Shown here one piece after another: positions 40,926-52,130 of a stretch of 64,000 nucleotides of DNA (positions are counted from its first letter, which is position 1; each line of letters begins with the position of its first letter). The translations under genes were made by a program, and so were the position numbers. Origin of the DNA: Rhipidocladum racemiflorum (Eukaryota > Streptophyta > Magnoliopsida > Poales > Poaceae); assembly GCA_036346355.1 (NCBI GenBank), contig CM070580.1, positions 17,785,374 through 17,849,373 on the forward strand. Direction: 5' to 3'. The notes under the pieces are model-generated. The model saw only the letters and a list, made by a program, of their open reading frames with translations. It ran no database searches and had not been told where the DNA came from.

Positions 40926-42051
40926 CTATCTAGTAGTAGTAGACATCGATACGGACTTCAATATTAATTTTTTTAATTACATATTAGTAAAAAGTATTAA
41001 AAATTAAATGATGTGAAAATACTTCTTATAATCAATCTAGCGATATCATTTCTATTCGATAAATCCAAATGCTTTTATATATATTAACGATGAACGGTCA
41101 AAGTTTTAAATGACTGCACGTATTTAAAACAACATCTAAAAACAGAGGGACTGGTATGCAATTTACTTCATTGCAATGACTGCCAATCAAGCATTTTATC
41201 AGCATCACTTTCGTCTCCAAACGCGACAGCACGCTATAAGATTAGGTTGTCGCGATCGAGCACATACTTTGGTCTTACATCAAATATAACGGCACTGAGT
41301 GCAGCAACATGCCTTTGAAAAGTACGACAGATGGTACTACAAGCTGAAGGAATATAACTAGCCAAGGCGGAGAAAATGCGTGACAGCAACATTATTTTTA
41401 GTACCACTGAGTTCGGCTTTCTTTGCTCATCACTATTCTTCTCAGGTGTAATTAATAAGTCGATTTTTTTTAGAGGAGAGAAACACTTTTGGAATTGACA
41501 GATGCTTTTCAAAATGCAAGATGCTGCACGGATAGCTGCTTTCCAGTGGCATGGGCCACTCGCAGTTGCGCCTGCGCAGCAATTGTCACATGCCCACCCA
41601 TGCAACCAGCAGCAGTTTCGCCTGTCCGCTCGATCCTGGCCGTCGCCTCATCTCATCCATCACCGTAGTCCGTAGTAGTAGGAACTCATTGCTCAATCGT
41701 TGCGTTGCTGCCGTATCGGAATCCCGGCCGGCCCGGGGCAGTCCGGTCATTTCCGCACAAAGATCCTTTCAAATCGTGGCTTTTCACGGAAAACGAGAAA
41801 CACCGCCTCCTTTTTTTTTCCCCTTGTCGTGCGCCGGGCCTTTTTTTTTTCCCCATCGCCATCCCCTCCGACCAACACCTTCCACATACCCACCGCACCA
41901 AAAGCACCCGACCGTTGCCACCTAAGCCCGAGGAAAAGAGCAGAGTGCCCCGCCCCCCCTCCACGCCCGCACCAGGCGCGCCTCTTCGGCCGGCGCGCTC
42001 TCGCGTTCGGTTCGAAACAGCAACCCAACCTGCACGTCCGGGCCGGCCTCG
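40926..42051. other. Upstream region of the coiled-coil gene
   Basis: AT-rich to about 41500, then increasingly GC-rich toward the start codon. T- and C-rich stretches near 41808-41850 are likely part of the 5' leader. No confident TATA box could be placed. Large minus-strand ORFs here are antisense shadows of the GC-rich exons. Confidence 0.4.
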
Positions 42052-45000
42052 ATGTCCGCGCGGCGGGCGGCCAGAGGTCAGCACGCGACGGCGACGCCGG
42101 GGGGATCGGCGCCGGCGCCACGGATCCTCAACCTGCCGAGGAGGCCAGCGGGCGGGAGGCCCAGCCGGAGCTCCGGCCGCGCGCAGCAGCCCCGCCTGGC
42201 GCCGAGGGCGGTCAACCTCGGCGCGCTGTTCCAGATGGAGCGCCGCGTGCGGGGGCAGGAGTCCGCGCCGGCGTCGCCGCCCTACTCCCGGGAGGCACGG
42301 TCGCAGGAGTATGCCGGGGAGCAGGAGGAGAAGTGGCGGTTCCAGGCGGAGATCCTCCGGGCCGAGTGCAACTTTCTCCGGATGGAGCGCGAGGTCGCCC
42401 TCCGCAAGCTCGACCGCCACCGCGGCCAGATGGAGGCCGCCCTCAAGTCCGCCGTCGAAACGCTCGTCTCGGTATGCACGTCGCGCACCAAACGAAATCC
42501 TCTTATCAAACTTATTGTTCATTGCACTAATCTGATGATGCTCGATCGTACGGATGCAACAGGGGAGGAAGAATATTGATGGCAGGGGTGAGGTCGGCGT
42601 GGCGGTGGCATTGGACGAGGGGATCGAGGACCTGGAGGAAATGATGGAGGAGCTGCGGGTGGAGAAGGAGAGCGGGAGGAGAGCAATGAGCAGGCTGCGG
42701 GAGCTGCAGCGGAGCCACGGCCGGAACTTCGACCGGCAGGCATCCTCGCTCCGCCGCTGCCTCGAGAAGATGCCATCGGCCGACGCGGAGCCCAGCGTGA
42801 AGGACATCCGCGAGATCGCGCTCCCCGTCGCCCCGCTGCCGCCGCCACTCGCCGACCACAGCAATGGAGATGACAACGTCCACAGCGCCAACCTGTCTGA
42901 TGTACGTAATGCATCCGAATAGGACGTATAGCGTGCTGACGTTGTTGCGGTGGCATTTCTCTTTTGAAGATTATACTAAACGTACAATATTGTGCGGTGT
43001 ATACACATTGAAGGTGGACATGTTGAGGATAAAGATGGAGGGGATGTCGAAGGGGATGCGCGAGAGGATGGCGGAGTACAGCAGGCGACTGGAAGCCGTC
43101 GCCGGCGTCGACAACGCTGACTGCCAGTCCAGGAAATGCGGCAACCGGCACAGTCGAAAAGTAATCGCAAGTAGCCACAGGAGCCGGAGCGGCGGCAGCA
43201 ACGCGAGCAACGGCAATGTGGCAGCATCCATGGACAACGCCTCGCACGCCCGCAGCCGCCAGCTCGTGGCGGCGGAGGAGCATCACCAGCAGCAGAAGGT
43301 AGGATTCAAATTTGTTCTCTTATTGTTCATAATACTGTTTAGTTACTATGCATATTACTCCAATTTTCAGTAGTAGCGCAGTACCATGTGTTGCGTGGTA
43401 GTCTTGGGCACCCGAATGTCGTTGACTTGGGAGTACATTGCTCAGCGAATTGTCAGAATTGTTAATACACGATTAGCTCATCCGGGAGAGCCAGTAGGCC
43501 AGTTTTGAAATCGCCTACAGGCTACAGCCCCAGACGGACGCATGCAATGCAATCGCTGCTCAGCTGTTGTGCGGTGGGGATCACATGTACAGGGTTTTGC
43601 ATTGGTTTTGTAGGGAGACGAGTAATTGATCCGATCCCCTGTGGGTCCACAAATCCATAGATTGGCTTGGTGCACTCGATATGCCGCTGTTAAGCTCTGT
43701 TGGTTTGATGTAGATGGGAGTGGGACCATTCGTAAGAACCATGGCCTTTCTAGCTCGCTTCTCTTCACCACTACGCCTAGCTGTTTAAAAATAGCTTTAC
43801 CATAGTTTCCCCTTATCTGAACCCGTCAATGATTGCGAGTTGGCCCGTGCTGTCTGTGGCGCTACCGGCTGCCACCATTGGCCATGTAGGCAGGTGGTCC
43901 TGGGCTAACATTTTTTTTTTCCTTTTGGAAATTGTCCTGGGCTAAGAGTTCGAACTTGGAAATGTCCTTTAGTTCTTTTTGTATTGCTCGCGCGAGACGT
44001 GGGCTAATGACAAGCTTTTTACTTGAACATTTGTAACGGCCCGGTTCTGTAAATTGCGTATTCCAAGATTGGTTCTGTACCTGTGCATATAGTATTTGTC
44101 TACATTTTATTCAACAAATGTACTAGTCACTTCGAGCCATGCGAGGTTGTTCTGAATGGTTTGCACCGATGGGCATGCTTGAATGCATGCAAGAAATCAA
44201 TGTGAAGTGCAAATTTGAAAGTGAAAAGGAGCTGAACTTCAGTGAAGATGACAAGCACATGCCGGAGCTGGAAGAAAAGTATCCACTTTGGGCAGAGGCG
44301 TACTATACATCTAAAAGTTTTGGAGGCTTCGAGCCACAGGCCGGCACATGATGATGATGTATCTCGGCCGAGTATGACCTTTGAATAGGAGGAGATGCCC
44401 CAACAACCAGAAAGCTAGCCTTTCCTGGCTAATGCAAAAATTATGGGCCAGGCCCAGGGATCAGGCCGCGTGCTGATGGAGTTGCTCCCAGACTATTCAC
44501 TGTAGTAGCCTCGATTTTTTTTTTTCAAAACTAGCCCCCTAACCCACTCTTTCCGCGGTGGGGTAGCACGAAAAGTTGCTTCCGCGCCACGCAAGCGCGC
44601 TGCTGAGTGAGCGCCCCGCGCCTACCTGGCCCCGCCCCGCCACGTGCTCGCCCGTGCACAAGGGCGTCCATGCCGGTGCCTGCCCCCCGCGCTCGCCCCG
44701 CCATGCGCCCCGGGCAAGTGCGCCCACGCAAGCCGCTTTTCCCTCTCGTGCGTTGCTTTTTCCTACCCGCGCGCGCCGTGCGAGAGCTTGCCGGCCATAT
44801 GCCGTGCACTCTATGCGCGGGAGGTTTGCTTCGCAACCTTGCGCAGGTGGTTTCCACGTTGCCTCACCGCGGAAGGAGTGGTCAGGGGGCCATTTTTGCA
44901 ATACGAGGTCAGTTTTTCAAAAAAAAAAAGAATTGAGGGGGCAACCACAGTGAACTGTTCTTGCTTCCGCAACTACTAGTATGTGTTACGGGACCATCTT

Positions 45001-46750
45001 ACTCGTGCCCATATGCATTGCCTTCTGAATGTTTACAGCCGTAGTAGTTTCGTAGGCTGAAGTTGGTTGGTGTAACTGTGAATGGCAATGCAGTATTGTG
45101 CTTGCTTGGAAATCGATATTTGAAGAGGCACTGCATTCCCATGTCAAACTGTTTGTAATTATCAGCAGTGCTTCTATGCTTTTCTTTTTAATATAAGTTG
45201 TACGAATCTTAAAGCAAGTGAAAGGGTAAGTAATCGTCATCTACCTTTTATTCATGTTTTAATATTTGTGCAACTTTTAAAAAGAAAAACATAGAAGCAG
45301 GTTTCAGTTTGGATGGGCAGCAATGCTGCAGAATTTGGTCGATACATACTGGGTAAACTTTTGTGGCGTTCTCCCATCTGCACATTCTGTCTTTTATGAC
45401 CCATAGATGTTTCCTGCATAGAGTTTCTGTGCACTGAATCATTTGCCGTGTTAGGGTAAATTGATGTCATGCTAAAATCTATTCGGTGCTTGCAAAAAAT
45501 TATTAGTGTAACTGTTCCTTCTCTCAACAGATTGTGCCTGAAGATTGCAAATTGGTGAGCTCTGGAAGCTGCTGCGACTGCAAGGAGATTGTGGGGAAGA
45601 TAATGGAGCAAGTAAGAGCAGAATCAGAGCAATGGACTCAGATGCAGGACATGTTGGAGCAGGTCAGGCTAGAGATGCAAGAGCTGCAGTCTTCCAGGGA
45701 CACATGGCAGCGTCGTGCTATTGCTTCTGATATCAGTCTGCGCTCCTTGAATTCTCAAGTAAGTAGCCTCTTATTATGCTCATGCACTAATACCATGAAG
45801 TGCTTCTTGGTTTTACATGAAACATGTTTGGTTGTGTTCTGTTTGCTATCATGTCAAAGATGATTCTACGCTATCGAGGTTGGGGTTGTTGCATCTCTTA
45901 CATACTGGACTACTAGTGGTACAACTATGAATCCTTTTTGGAATTAGAAATTAGAAGTATTGGTTGAAACAAAATAATACTACTCCTTTGATGTAGTAAA
46001 TCTGTTTTGGCACGAAAATTTTACCGCCCTTGATTTCTTACTCCAGTGTTATTGCTGACTGAAGCAAAATAGTGAAGATGTCAGAATTTACTCCTGAACT
46101 AGTAATTTATATTCTATAATATGGTTACAGATGTGCAGTTTTATTTGGAACTACCTACTACTTCTCCATGCATTTAAACTTGGTTCAATGCTCTGGCTAA
46201 ATCTCTAGCTTCAGAAATAGTTGAACACATCATTTCGTAGAGTTTGTGATTCAAATTTGGACATTTTAGATATTCAGTTCTTTAATCTCCATCTGAGCCT
46301 CAATTTTTTTTTCTCGAAAGCCATCTGACCCTAAAATTCAAGCCACTACATCCATTTTAGTGGTACTTCATGCTTGCGTCACAGTGAGTCGGTGAGGTTG
46401 TTGCCTAAACGAAAATTTTCAACATTCACCAGATGTTGGAGTGGAAGCATCGGGTGCAAGTGTCGGAACAGCATGTGGAAGAGCTACAGAAGAAGATTCC
46501 GGAGCTCCAAAGCAAGTTACACACCTTCAAAGCCCATTTTCCTAGCCCAAGTCTGCCTAGCCAGGAATGGTCAGAAGCATGCAAGATGGAGAACCCAAGA
46601 ACAAAGGCTCAACACCACCGATCGCAGGAGTGCGGCAATGAGAAAGAAAAGCACGTCCTGATCTGCCGTGTGAAGAACTCGCCCAGCGAGATTTCAAAGC
46701 GCTCGCCGTTTCGGGAGATTGGCAACATCAGCTTGCCACGGCAGCGGTGA
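42052..46750 (+). CDS. Plant coiled-coil protein (myosin-heavy-chain-like, function unknown), five exons
   Basis: Exons are 42052-42471, 42563-42901, 43014-43298, 45531-45758 and 46433-46750, all joined in phase 0 at GT-AG borders, giving 529 residues. Residues 1-90 are Arg/Pro/Ala-rich and probably disordered. A helical, heptad-like block starts near residue 94 with KWRFQAEILRAECNFLRMER and runs into IEDLEEMMEELRVEKESGRR. A second coiled stretch in exons 4 and 5 includes EQVRLEMQELQSSRDTWQRR and HVEELQKKIPELQSKL. The C-terminus is basic, with KNSPSEISKRSPFREIGNIS. I recognise this layout from unnamed plant proteins annotated as myosin- or cingulin-like; cytoskeletal or scaffold roles are only suggested by the coils. 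No enzyme motif or membrane segment is seen. Intron 3 (2.2 kb) holds two repeats. Confidence 0.85.
44496..44954. mobile_element. Inverted-repeat element (MITE-like) in intron 3
   Basis: The left end TTCACTGTAGTAGCC followed by a T run resembles the reverse complement of the right end (TTCACTGTGGTTGCCCCCTC, then a T run). The core is very GC-rich, unlike the intron around it, and could be captured host sequence. No clear target duplication is visible, so the superfamily is not assigned. Confidence 0.5.
45178..45298. repeat. Dispersed repeat, copy B (partner at 35262-35392)
   Basis: Aligns along about 120 bases with copy A, in the same orientation. Shared words are AAGTTGTAC, GGTAAGTAATC/AGTAAGTAATC and TTTAATATTT. 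Class unknown. Confidence 0.65.
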
Positions 46751-47093
46751 GAACCGACAAGCATGGGGAGCCTCTGCTGCAATCAAGGTTTCAGGCGGGG
46801 GTCGGAAGAGCGAATTCTGCCACTTTAGCCTCGGTCTCCAGTTGCTTCGATCAATCAATCTCTACTAAATAATTTATAGCCCAATGATGTGTAATGACGC
46901 CTGACTTCTCGTCAGATCTTCAGTAAGTTAGCCACTAGCTAGCCAGTAGTAGGTGAGCTGAGACGGAGCTAATTTGCGGAGTACAGTGTTGACTGCTGAG
47001 GAATAGGTACGATCGATATGTATGTAACCCGAATGCTTCTTTTTTTTGCTACTAATATATGCAATTTTGTTCCCGCTCCTTCCAAGATAACCC

Positions 47094-47098
<5 letters not shown>
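46751..47098. other. 3' flank of the coiled-coil gene
   Basis: Likely 3' untranslated region and downstream DNA. AATAATTTATAG near 46867 could serve as a plant polyadenylation element. Nothing else is supported. Confidence 0.35.
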
Positions 47099-47157
<59 letters not shown>

Positions 47158-47528
47158 AAGCCTTTTCTGTACTCTTGGGAGTATGTACTCCCACCCCCAG
47201 TATACCACTTAAACGAATGTGTTATACTCATTTATCACTTTCAGTATACTCCAATAATAATTCTAAGATACTACAATACGGCATGAATGAAAAAAATTCA
47301 TGGGAGCCATTTATTTTTTGTTATATACCGTTTTTCATGTGTAAAAAGAGTATATAAACAAATTATGTTATAAATGGTGGATTTTAATGAAATTTTTCGT
47401 GGAATTCACTTTGGAGTATCTTATAATTAGTATTAGAGTATACTCAAATAGATAAAGAAGTATAACAATATCATTTATGCAGTATTCGAGAGTGGGAGTA
47501 ATGATTCCCAAGGGTATGGAACCATTTT

Positions 47529-47586
<58 letters not shown>
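47099..47586. mobile_element. Micron-like element flanked by (TA)n microsatellites
   Basis: A 375-bp core (47156-47530) lies between two pure (TA)n runs (47099-47155 and 47531-47586). The core ends are imperfect inverted repeats: left GGAAGCC..., then CTTGGGAGTATGTACTCCCA; the right, as reverse complement, GGAAAATGG..., then CTTGGGAATCATTACTCCCA. Insertion into TA microsatellites, with TA runs on both sides, is the defining trait of the Micron family described in rice. ORFs of Tyr-Ile repeats here are artefacts. Confidence 0.8.
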
Positions 47587-47587
<1 letters not shown>

Positions 47588-48673
47588 TCGATAAAACACT
47601 TTTGGAAGATTCCCTGTAAGGCCACCGTGGCCACGTGTCCACACCCATTCTCTCTCCGCTATTTGCACAAAAACCCCTTCAGTTCTTTAAATCACGGATA
47701 GGTCCTTCTAATTTGCGCAGAGGTCCTTTGTGATTTTTTGTGAGAGAAATTTTTTTCCCCGGATTGCGTTTAGGTCCCTCGTTAGTTACTTTACAAAAAG
47801 AGCCTTCCGTTAAATACAAATCACGAGCGAGTCCTTTTCTCATTTTTCGGGATAACGATCATGTCCAAAAGTATAACAATCAGGTCCCCGGTTTTTACGT
47901 CCAGGTCCTTTCTCCGTTTTCTCCGAAAAAAATATTTTCGTCATCAGAGAGATGTGTACTTTTTTTTCAGCTCGGTCTCTAAGGTTTCTCTAGCCTCCAA
48001 ACATTTAGAAAATACGTCTGTGCCTACTTTTTCTCCGAAAAAAATAACCGAAGAGTTATTTTTCGTACGCGCGCGCGGCGTGTGCATTTAAAAATACGCC
48101 TAGATCTATTTTTCCTCCGGAAATTTTTTTCCCCTCTAGAAAAAAAACGCAAAAATCATTTTCCGTTCACGCGCACGGCGTGCGTCTCATACTTTTTTCC
48201 CCTAACGCGATCTTTAAGGTTTCGCGATCCTACAAAAATTCTAAAAATATATCTAAATCTATTTTTTCTAAAAAAAACGCAAAATCATTTTCCGTTCACG
48301 CGCGTGGCTTACACCGTGCTAACCTTTCTAGTAGATAATAAATGTGTTCGTAGATCTATAAAGCGAGATCGCGGCCATAGCACCGTGCGTGCAAATTAAC
48401 TTTCTCTGAATAGTTTGTGGCACGAAAAGAAATTCGATCCAATAGAGTGACACATGTAAAAATAACAACTGGAGCTTTATTGGCGCCAAATATACTACAA
48501 GTAAAGGATACGCGACCACGTTGTTTTTTTTTGGTAACCATATATTGCTACGGCTCTACACAAGGGTGTGTACCTAACAACTAACGTTAAGCTTGAAATT
48601 AAGTAAAAGGGAACCATACATCTCGTTGGGATTTATGACTTATGATCACTAGCTAGCGATTAATCATGGAAAT
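47587..48673. other. Intergenic DNA with degenerate repeats
   Basis: No gene is recognised. A word of about 30 bases, AACGCAAAA.TCATTTTCCGTT followed by CACGCGC, occurs near 48148 and again near 48276, each after an AAAATCTATTTTT-like stretch. These look like two degenerate copies of a repeat about 125 bp long. GGTCC words recur at 47700-47930. Confidence 0.45.
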
Positions 48674-48937
48674 TCAAGAGCAATACGTGCACACGATCTT
48701 CGGAGAGATGTACACGTAGACGGCGAAGGAGAAGCTCAGGAGCGTGAGGTCCTTCCAGTCTCCCTTCTGCTTGGGGCTCAGGTTCTCCTGCACCGCCATC
48801 CCCGCCTTCACCACGTCGCCGTACAGCCTCTCAGCCACGACAGCCCACCGTGATCTCTTTCCTCCTCCTCCGCCGCCGCCACCAACGATCGACGGCTCGC
48901 TAGGCAGCGGCTTTGTCAGAGGAAGGAGGATCTTGGC
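48674..48937 (-). pseudogene. Small conserved-looking plant protein, last exon or fragment
   Basis: On the minus strand, 87 sense codons are open before TGA. The reading is AKILLPLTKPLPSEPSIV, a run of eight Gly, KRSRWAVVAERLYGDVVKAG, MAVQENLSPKQKGDWKDLTL, LSFSFAVYVYISPKIVCTYC and a final Ser. The hydrophobic SFSFAVYVYI segment and high GC look like a real protein end. There is no upstream ATG in frame, but the stop just before AKIL sits in GTGTCTAG, a possible splice acceptor, so an upstream exon may have been lost or lie nearby. An internal ATG at 48799 would give 41 residues. I cannot name the family. Confidence 0.5.
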
Positions 48938-48968
48938 CTAGACACGGCAGCGTTAGGTCGTCGTCTAA

Positions 48969-49784
48969 GGGGCTGTTTGGTTGCCTTCCCAGCTCAGCCA
49001 AACTGTGTGAGCTCAGCTAAGCTGGTGGGAGCCAGGCTGAGTGAATGCAAGAGATGTTGTTTGGTTGTTTGTATGATATTGGACAGGCTGCGTAGAGTTG
49101 AAATTTTAATCTTTTGAAATTTATATAGCAAGTGTAGTCTAGTTTTGTTCGAAAAAATGTTAAAGAACACATAGGTGAAATTGGTTCGGTCATCAGAGAT
49201 GCTAATCAAAAGATATTAGTAAAAAAAAGAAAAAAGAAACGGCATTATCCTTCCAACCCGCTGGCATCAATGCTAATCACGTTTAACTTGCATGGCGCAT
49301 GCTGCTGCGGTCGCTGCGGGTGGGCCATGCGGTGCACAACACGAGGAGCTCACGCCTGCACGAGCGGAAGCGCCCGATTTGGGAAAAAAATTCTACGCAA
49401 CGGTGCTGCATACCGCGGCCTGTACAGCACCGTGTGGATCGGTGCCAAGTGTCCCACTGCGTTAATCTCCATACAAGAAATAATTAAGTGATAAGGATTA
49501 AAATGCATTAAAGTGCTTGGAGAATGATAGATTTGCATGGAGATTAAAGCAGCGGGATGCGTGGTGCCAATCCGTATGGTGCTGTACAGACCGCGAAATG
49601 CAGCACCGTTGCATAGAATTTGTTTCCCCCGATTTGGGCGTTTCTCCAGAGCCAGGTTGTGGGGGAATTTTGCATCTGCAGAGCTAGGCTCAAAACCAGA
49701 TGCATGCAACCAAACATGATAAAAAAGTGAGATTCTGTATCTGTGGATACAAATCTCTGTATATGCAAGCAACCAAATAGCCCA
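48969..49784. mobile_element. PIF/Harbinger-like (Tourist-type) element with a nested MITE
   Basis: The left end GGGGCTGTTTGGTTGC and the right end (reverse complement TGGGCTATTTGGTTGC) are inverted repeats differing at two of 16 bases. TAA occurs directly outside both (48966-48968 and 49785-49787), matching the 3-bp duplication of PIF/Harbinger. The 816 bp include a 247-bp MITE inserted later (49381-49627). Confidence 0.65.
49381..49627. mobile_element. Foldback MITE with 8-bp target duplication, nested
   Basis: Left and right halves are inverted repeats of about 100 bases, sharing CAACGGTGCTGCAT, CTGTACAGCACC and TTAATCTCCAT. The flanks are CCCGATTT on both sides (49373-49380 and 49628-49635), a perfect 8-bp duplication consistent with hAT. 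It lies inside the element 48969-49784. Confidence 0.8.
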
Positions 49785-49787
49785 TAA

Positions 49788-50138
49788 AGGTTTGTGTGAC
49801 ATGTGGAGCCAACAGGCCAGGGAAGCCATGCATGGATGATCAGATCTTCAGGAGTATAGAGATGGGAATATGGGGTCCATGGGGCTATGTGGATTTTTGC
49901 AACAAGAAATGATAAGTAGCTCCAGAGTCCTGACTCCTAACTTGGGAGGAGGAGAAGGGAAGAAAGTGACATGTAGTCCTGCCGTGTATCAACAGGCTGG
50001 CGGTTGGCCCAAGCAAGCTCCTACTCTTGCGATCGATATCCATACAACCTGGTCAAAAACACACTAGATTTCGCCCTTTCGATTGTATTTTTCAGCTCGT
50101 GAAAGATGATCCAAATAAGACATCCGGGGAGTTTCGTG
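49788..50138. other. Intergenic DNA left of the copia element
   Basis: No gene, RNA or repeat is recognised. The last bases (TCGTG) are only a poor match to TTATG beyond the other LTR, so the target duplication has decayed or is absent. Confidence 0.4.
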
Positions 50139-50372
50139 TGTTGTAAAACATAGTTATTCATCCACACCAATCGATAGCACGCCAGCAAAATCACAAGAAT
50201 AGAGAGCACACACAATATAGGGGCAAGGCTCTATCTCTTTATTAGATTGATCTTTCTGTACAAAGCAATGCCCAATATATAATAGAGAACTCCCTGGAGA
50301 TCAATTCGAATTTGCCCACCAATGGATAAAGTCCTTCCATACTAGAACAGGGATTTTATCCATATTATAACA
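50139..50372 (-). repeat. 3' LTR of the copia element
   Basis: 234 bp, TGTTATAATATGG ... GTTTTACAACA on the minus strand. It aligns without large gaps to 63449-63682 (shared block TCTCTTTATTAGATTGATCT). A purine-rich AACGGAGAG on the minus strand just before it is the likely polypurine tract. Confidence 0.92.
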
Positions 50373-50599
50373 CTCTCCGTTGGGTTAATACTGTGTAACG
50401 TACATATCGCATTAAAAACTCCTCCCAAAACCCAGTGAAAAAAAGGAATAGAGAAAAGAGTATATTGCACTCGTACTTCGTGTTATACTAGTTGTCGCAT
50501 TAAAAACCTTTATGTGAGAAACTTCAGAAAAACTCACTAAGAGAAAAAGAGCACAACTCATAAACTTCATAATATAAAATATGTTCTTTAGGATCATGT

Positions 50600-51300
50600 A
50601 AAAGGGGTTATAGTTTAGGGATTTACTCCCCCTAAACTCTGCAAATCTCTAAATTGCCTCATTCCAATGCAATCGTCATAGCTTCGGAAAATAAATTTTG
50701 GCAAGGACTTAGTAAACAAATCTGCTAAATTTTCACATGACTTAGTTTGTAATATCTTTACCTCATTATTCTTTCGGAGTTCATGAGGATAGAAAAATTT
50801 AGGGGCGATATGCTTCGTGATATTGCTTTTTATATAACCCATTTGCATTTGTGTAACACAAGTAATATTATTTTCATATATAATCGGGAGGGTATCGACG
50901 GTATTAAGATCACATGACTTCTAGATATGGTTAATTACACGCCTCAGCCAAACACACTGACGTGAGGCTTCATATAAAGATAAATCTTTAAGTGGTTGAT
51001 AGAAGTAGCTACTAAAGTCTGCTTAAAAGACCGCCAAAAAATAGCTGAACCACCTCAGAAAAACACAAAATCTGTCTTAAATTTGGCACCATGGGGATCA
51101 GACATATAGCCAACATCCATATATCCCACCATAGTCAAGTCTTGATTCTTTTAGAAAAACAATCAAGATCTTTAGTACCTTCGAGGTATATGAGTAAAGT
51201 CTTGACACTAGTCCAATGTTTTCTGGTTGGGACTACACTGTGTTTTTCTAACAAATCTATTACTAATGCAATATTAGGCCTTGTGTAGTTCGCAAGATAA
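50600..51300 (-). pseudogene. copia RNase H remnant
   Basis: The best frame, 50848-50615, reads GYIKSNITKHIAPKFFYPHE and CENLADLFTKSLPKF, the C-terminal end of copia RNase H and pol, up to GMRQFRDLQSLGG. Upstream fragments to 51300 (LIYLANYTRPNIALVIDLLE; PTRKHWTSVKTLLIYLEGT) belong to the connecting RT/RNase H part. There are several stops and frame changes. Confidence 0.85.
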
Positions 51301-52130
51301 ATAAGCATAGGACTTCATGTCCTAAGACTTTCTCATTTTCCATCTTTGGCCTGAAAGGATATTTATCCGCTTCAAGGGATCTCATAACCATGGGGTTCTT
51401 TAAAGGATGAGATTTATCCAAATTAAATCTTTTCAATACCTTCTAGGTATAAATAGGCTGGCGTACAAAAATTTCTTCTATGAAATGCTTTAGTTGCAGG
51501 CTTAAGCAATATTTGGTTTTACCCAAATATCTCGTCTCAAGCTCCGTTGTAGGTAAGCATTTGCTTCCTTTATTTCCTTTGTGGTTCCGATGACAGTTAG
51601 ATCATCAGCATATATTGAGATGACTCATAATCCACTATAGAATTTCTTTATGAACACACAGAGACAATATTCCTTCTTCAAGAGGAACTCACTAAGTCGG
51701 TTGTACCACATTCTTCCTGACTGTTTTAATCTGTATAGCGATCTCTTCAGTTTGAAGCTATACATGTTGCGATTTTTAGGATTCGGAATTATAACTCCTT
51801 CAGGGATTCATATAAATATTCGTATTCAGTGACTCATATAAATATGCGGTCACTACATCCATCAACTACATCGATAAGTTTAAGCTTACTGCAATTAATA
51901 TTAAATTTTGGAACATTATTCCACTTATTACATGAGAATAGGTTTCATCGTAATCGATGCTGGGTCTCTGCGTGAACCCTTGTGCTACAAACCTCACTTT
52001 ATACCTCACCACCTGGATATTTTCATTTCTCGTTAGGATGAAAAATCCATTTGATCCTGAACGGGAACACTTTAGGAGGTGTTGCTTCTTTCATTTGACC
52101 CTATTTGAGCACTTCTAGTACGCTGCCATG
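51301..52130 (-). pseudogene. copia reverse transcriptase remnant
   Basis: On the minus strand the active-site region reads ICADDLTVIGTTKEIKEANA near 51555-51620, with CADD in place of the usual YADD/YVDD. Other weak RT words flank it. The region has many in-frame stops and no ORF longer than about 60 codons, so only a fossil of RT remains. Confidence 0.8.

Larger units (their letters stand above)
43299..45530 (+). other. Intron 3 of the coiled-coil gene
   Basis: 2232 bases, from donor GTAGGA after the QQQK codons to acceptor CTCAACAG before IVPEDC. It contains an inverted-repeat element (44496-44954), copy B of a dispersed repeat (45178-45298), and a short plus-strand ORF at 44139-44351 that has no recognised domain and is probably chance. 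Confidence 0.75.

Noticed and set aside
40926..41160. Second Stowaway element next to the one at 40660
   Set aside because: Only a right-end-like word (near 41100-41150) is present; no matching left end could be found.
41686..42891. 401-codon minus-strand ORF
   Set aside because: It is the antisense of GC-rich exons 1 and 2 of the coiled-coil gene, where high GC suppresses stops. The plus-strand model has matching splice sites and a coherent coiled protein.
44139..44351. 70-codon ORF in intron 3 of the coiled-coil gene as an extra exon
   Set aside because: No splice sites frame it, it has no similarity to the coiled protein, and the flanking exons already join in phase.
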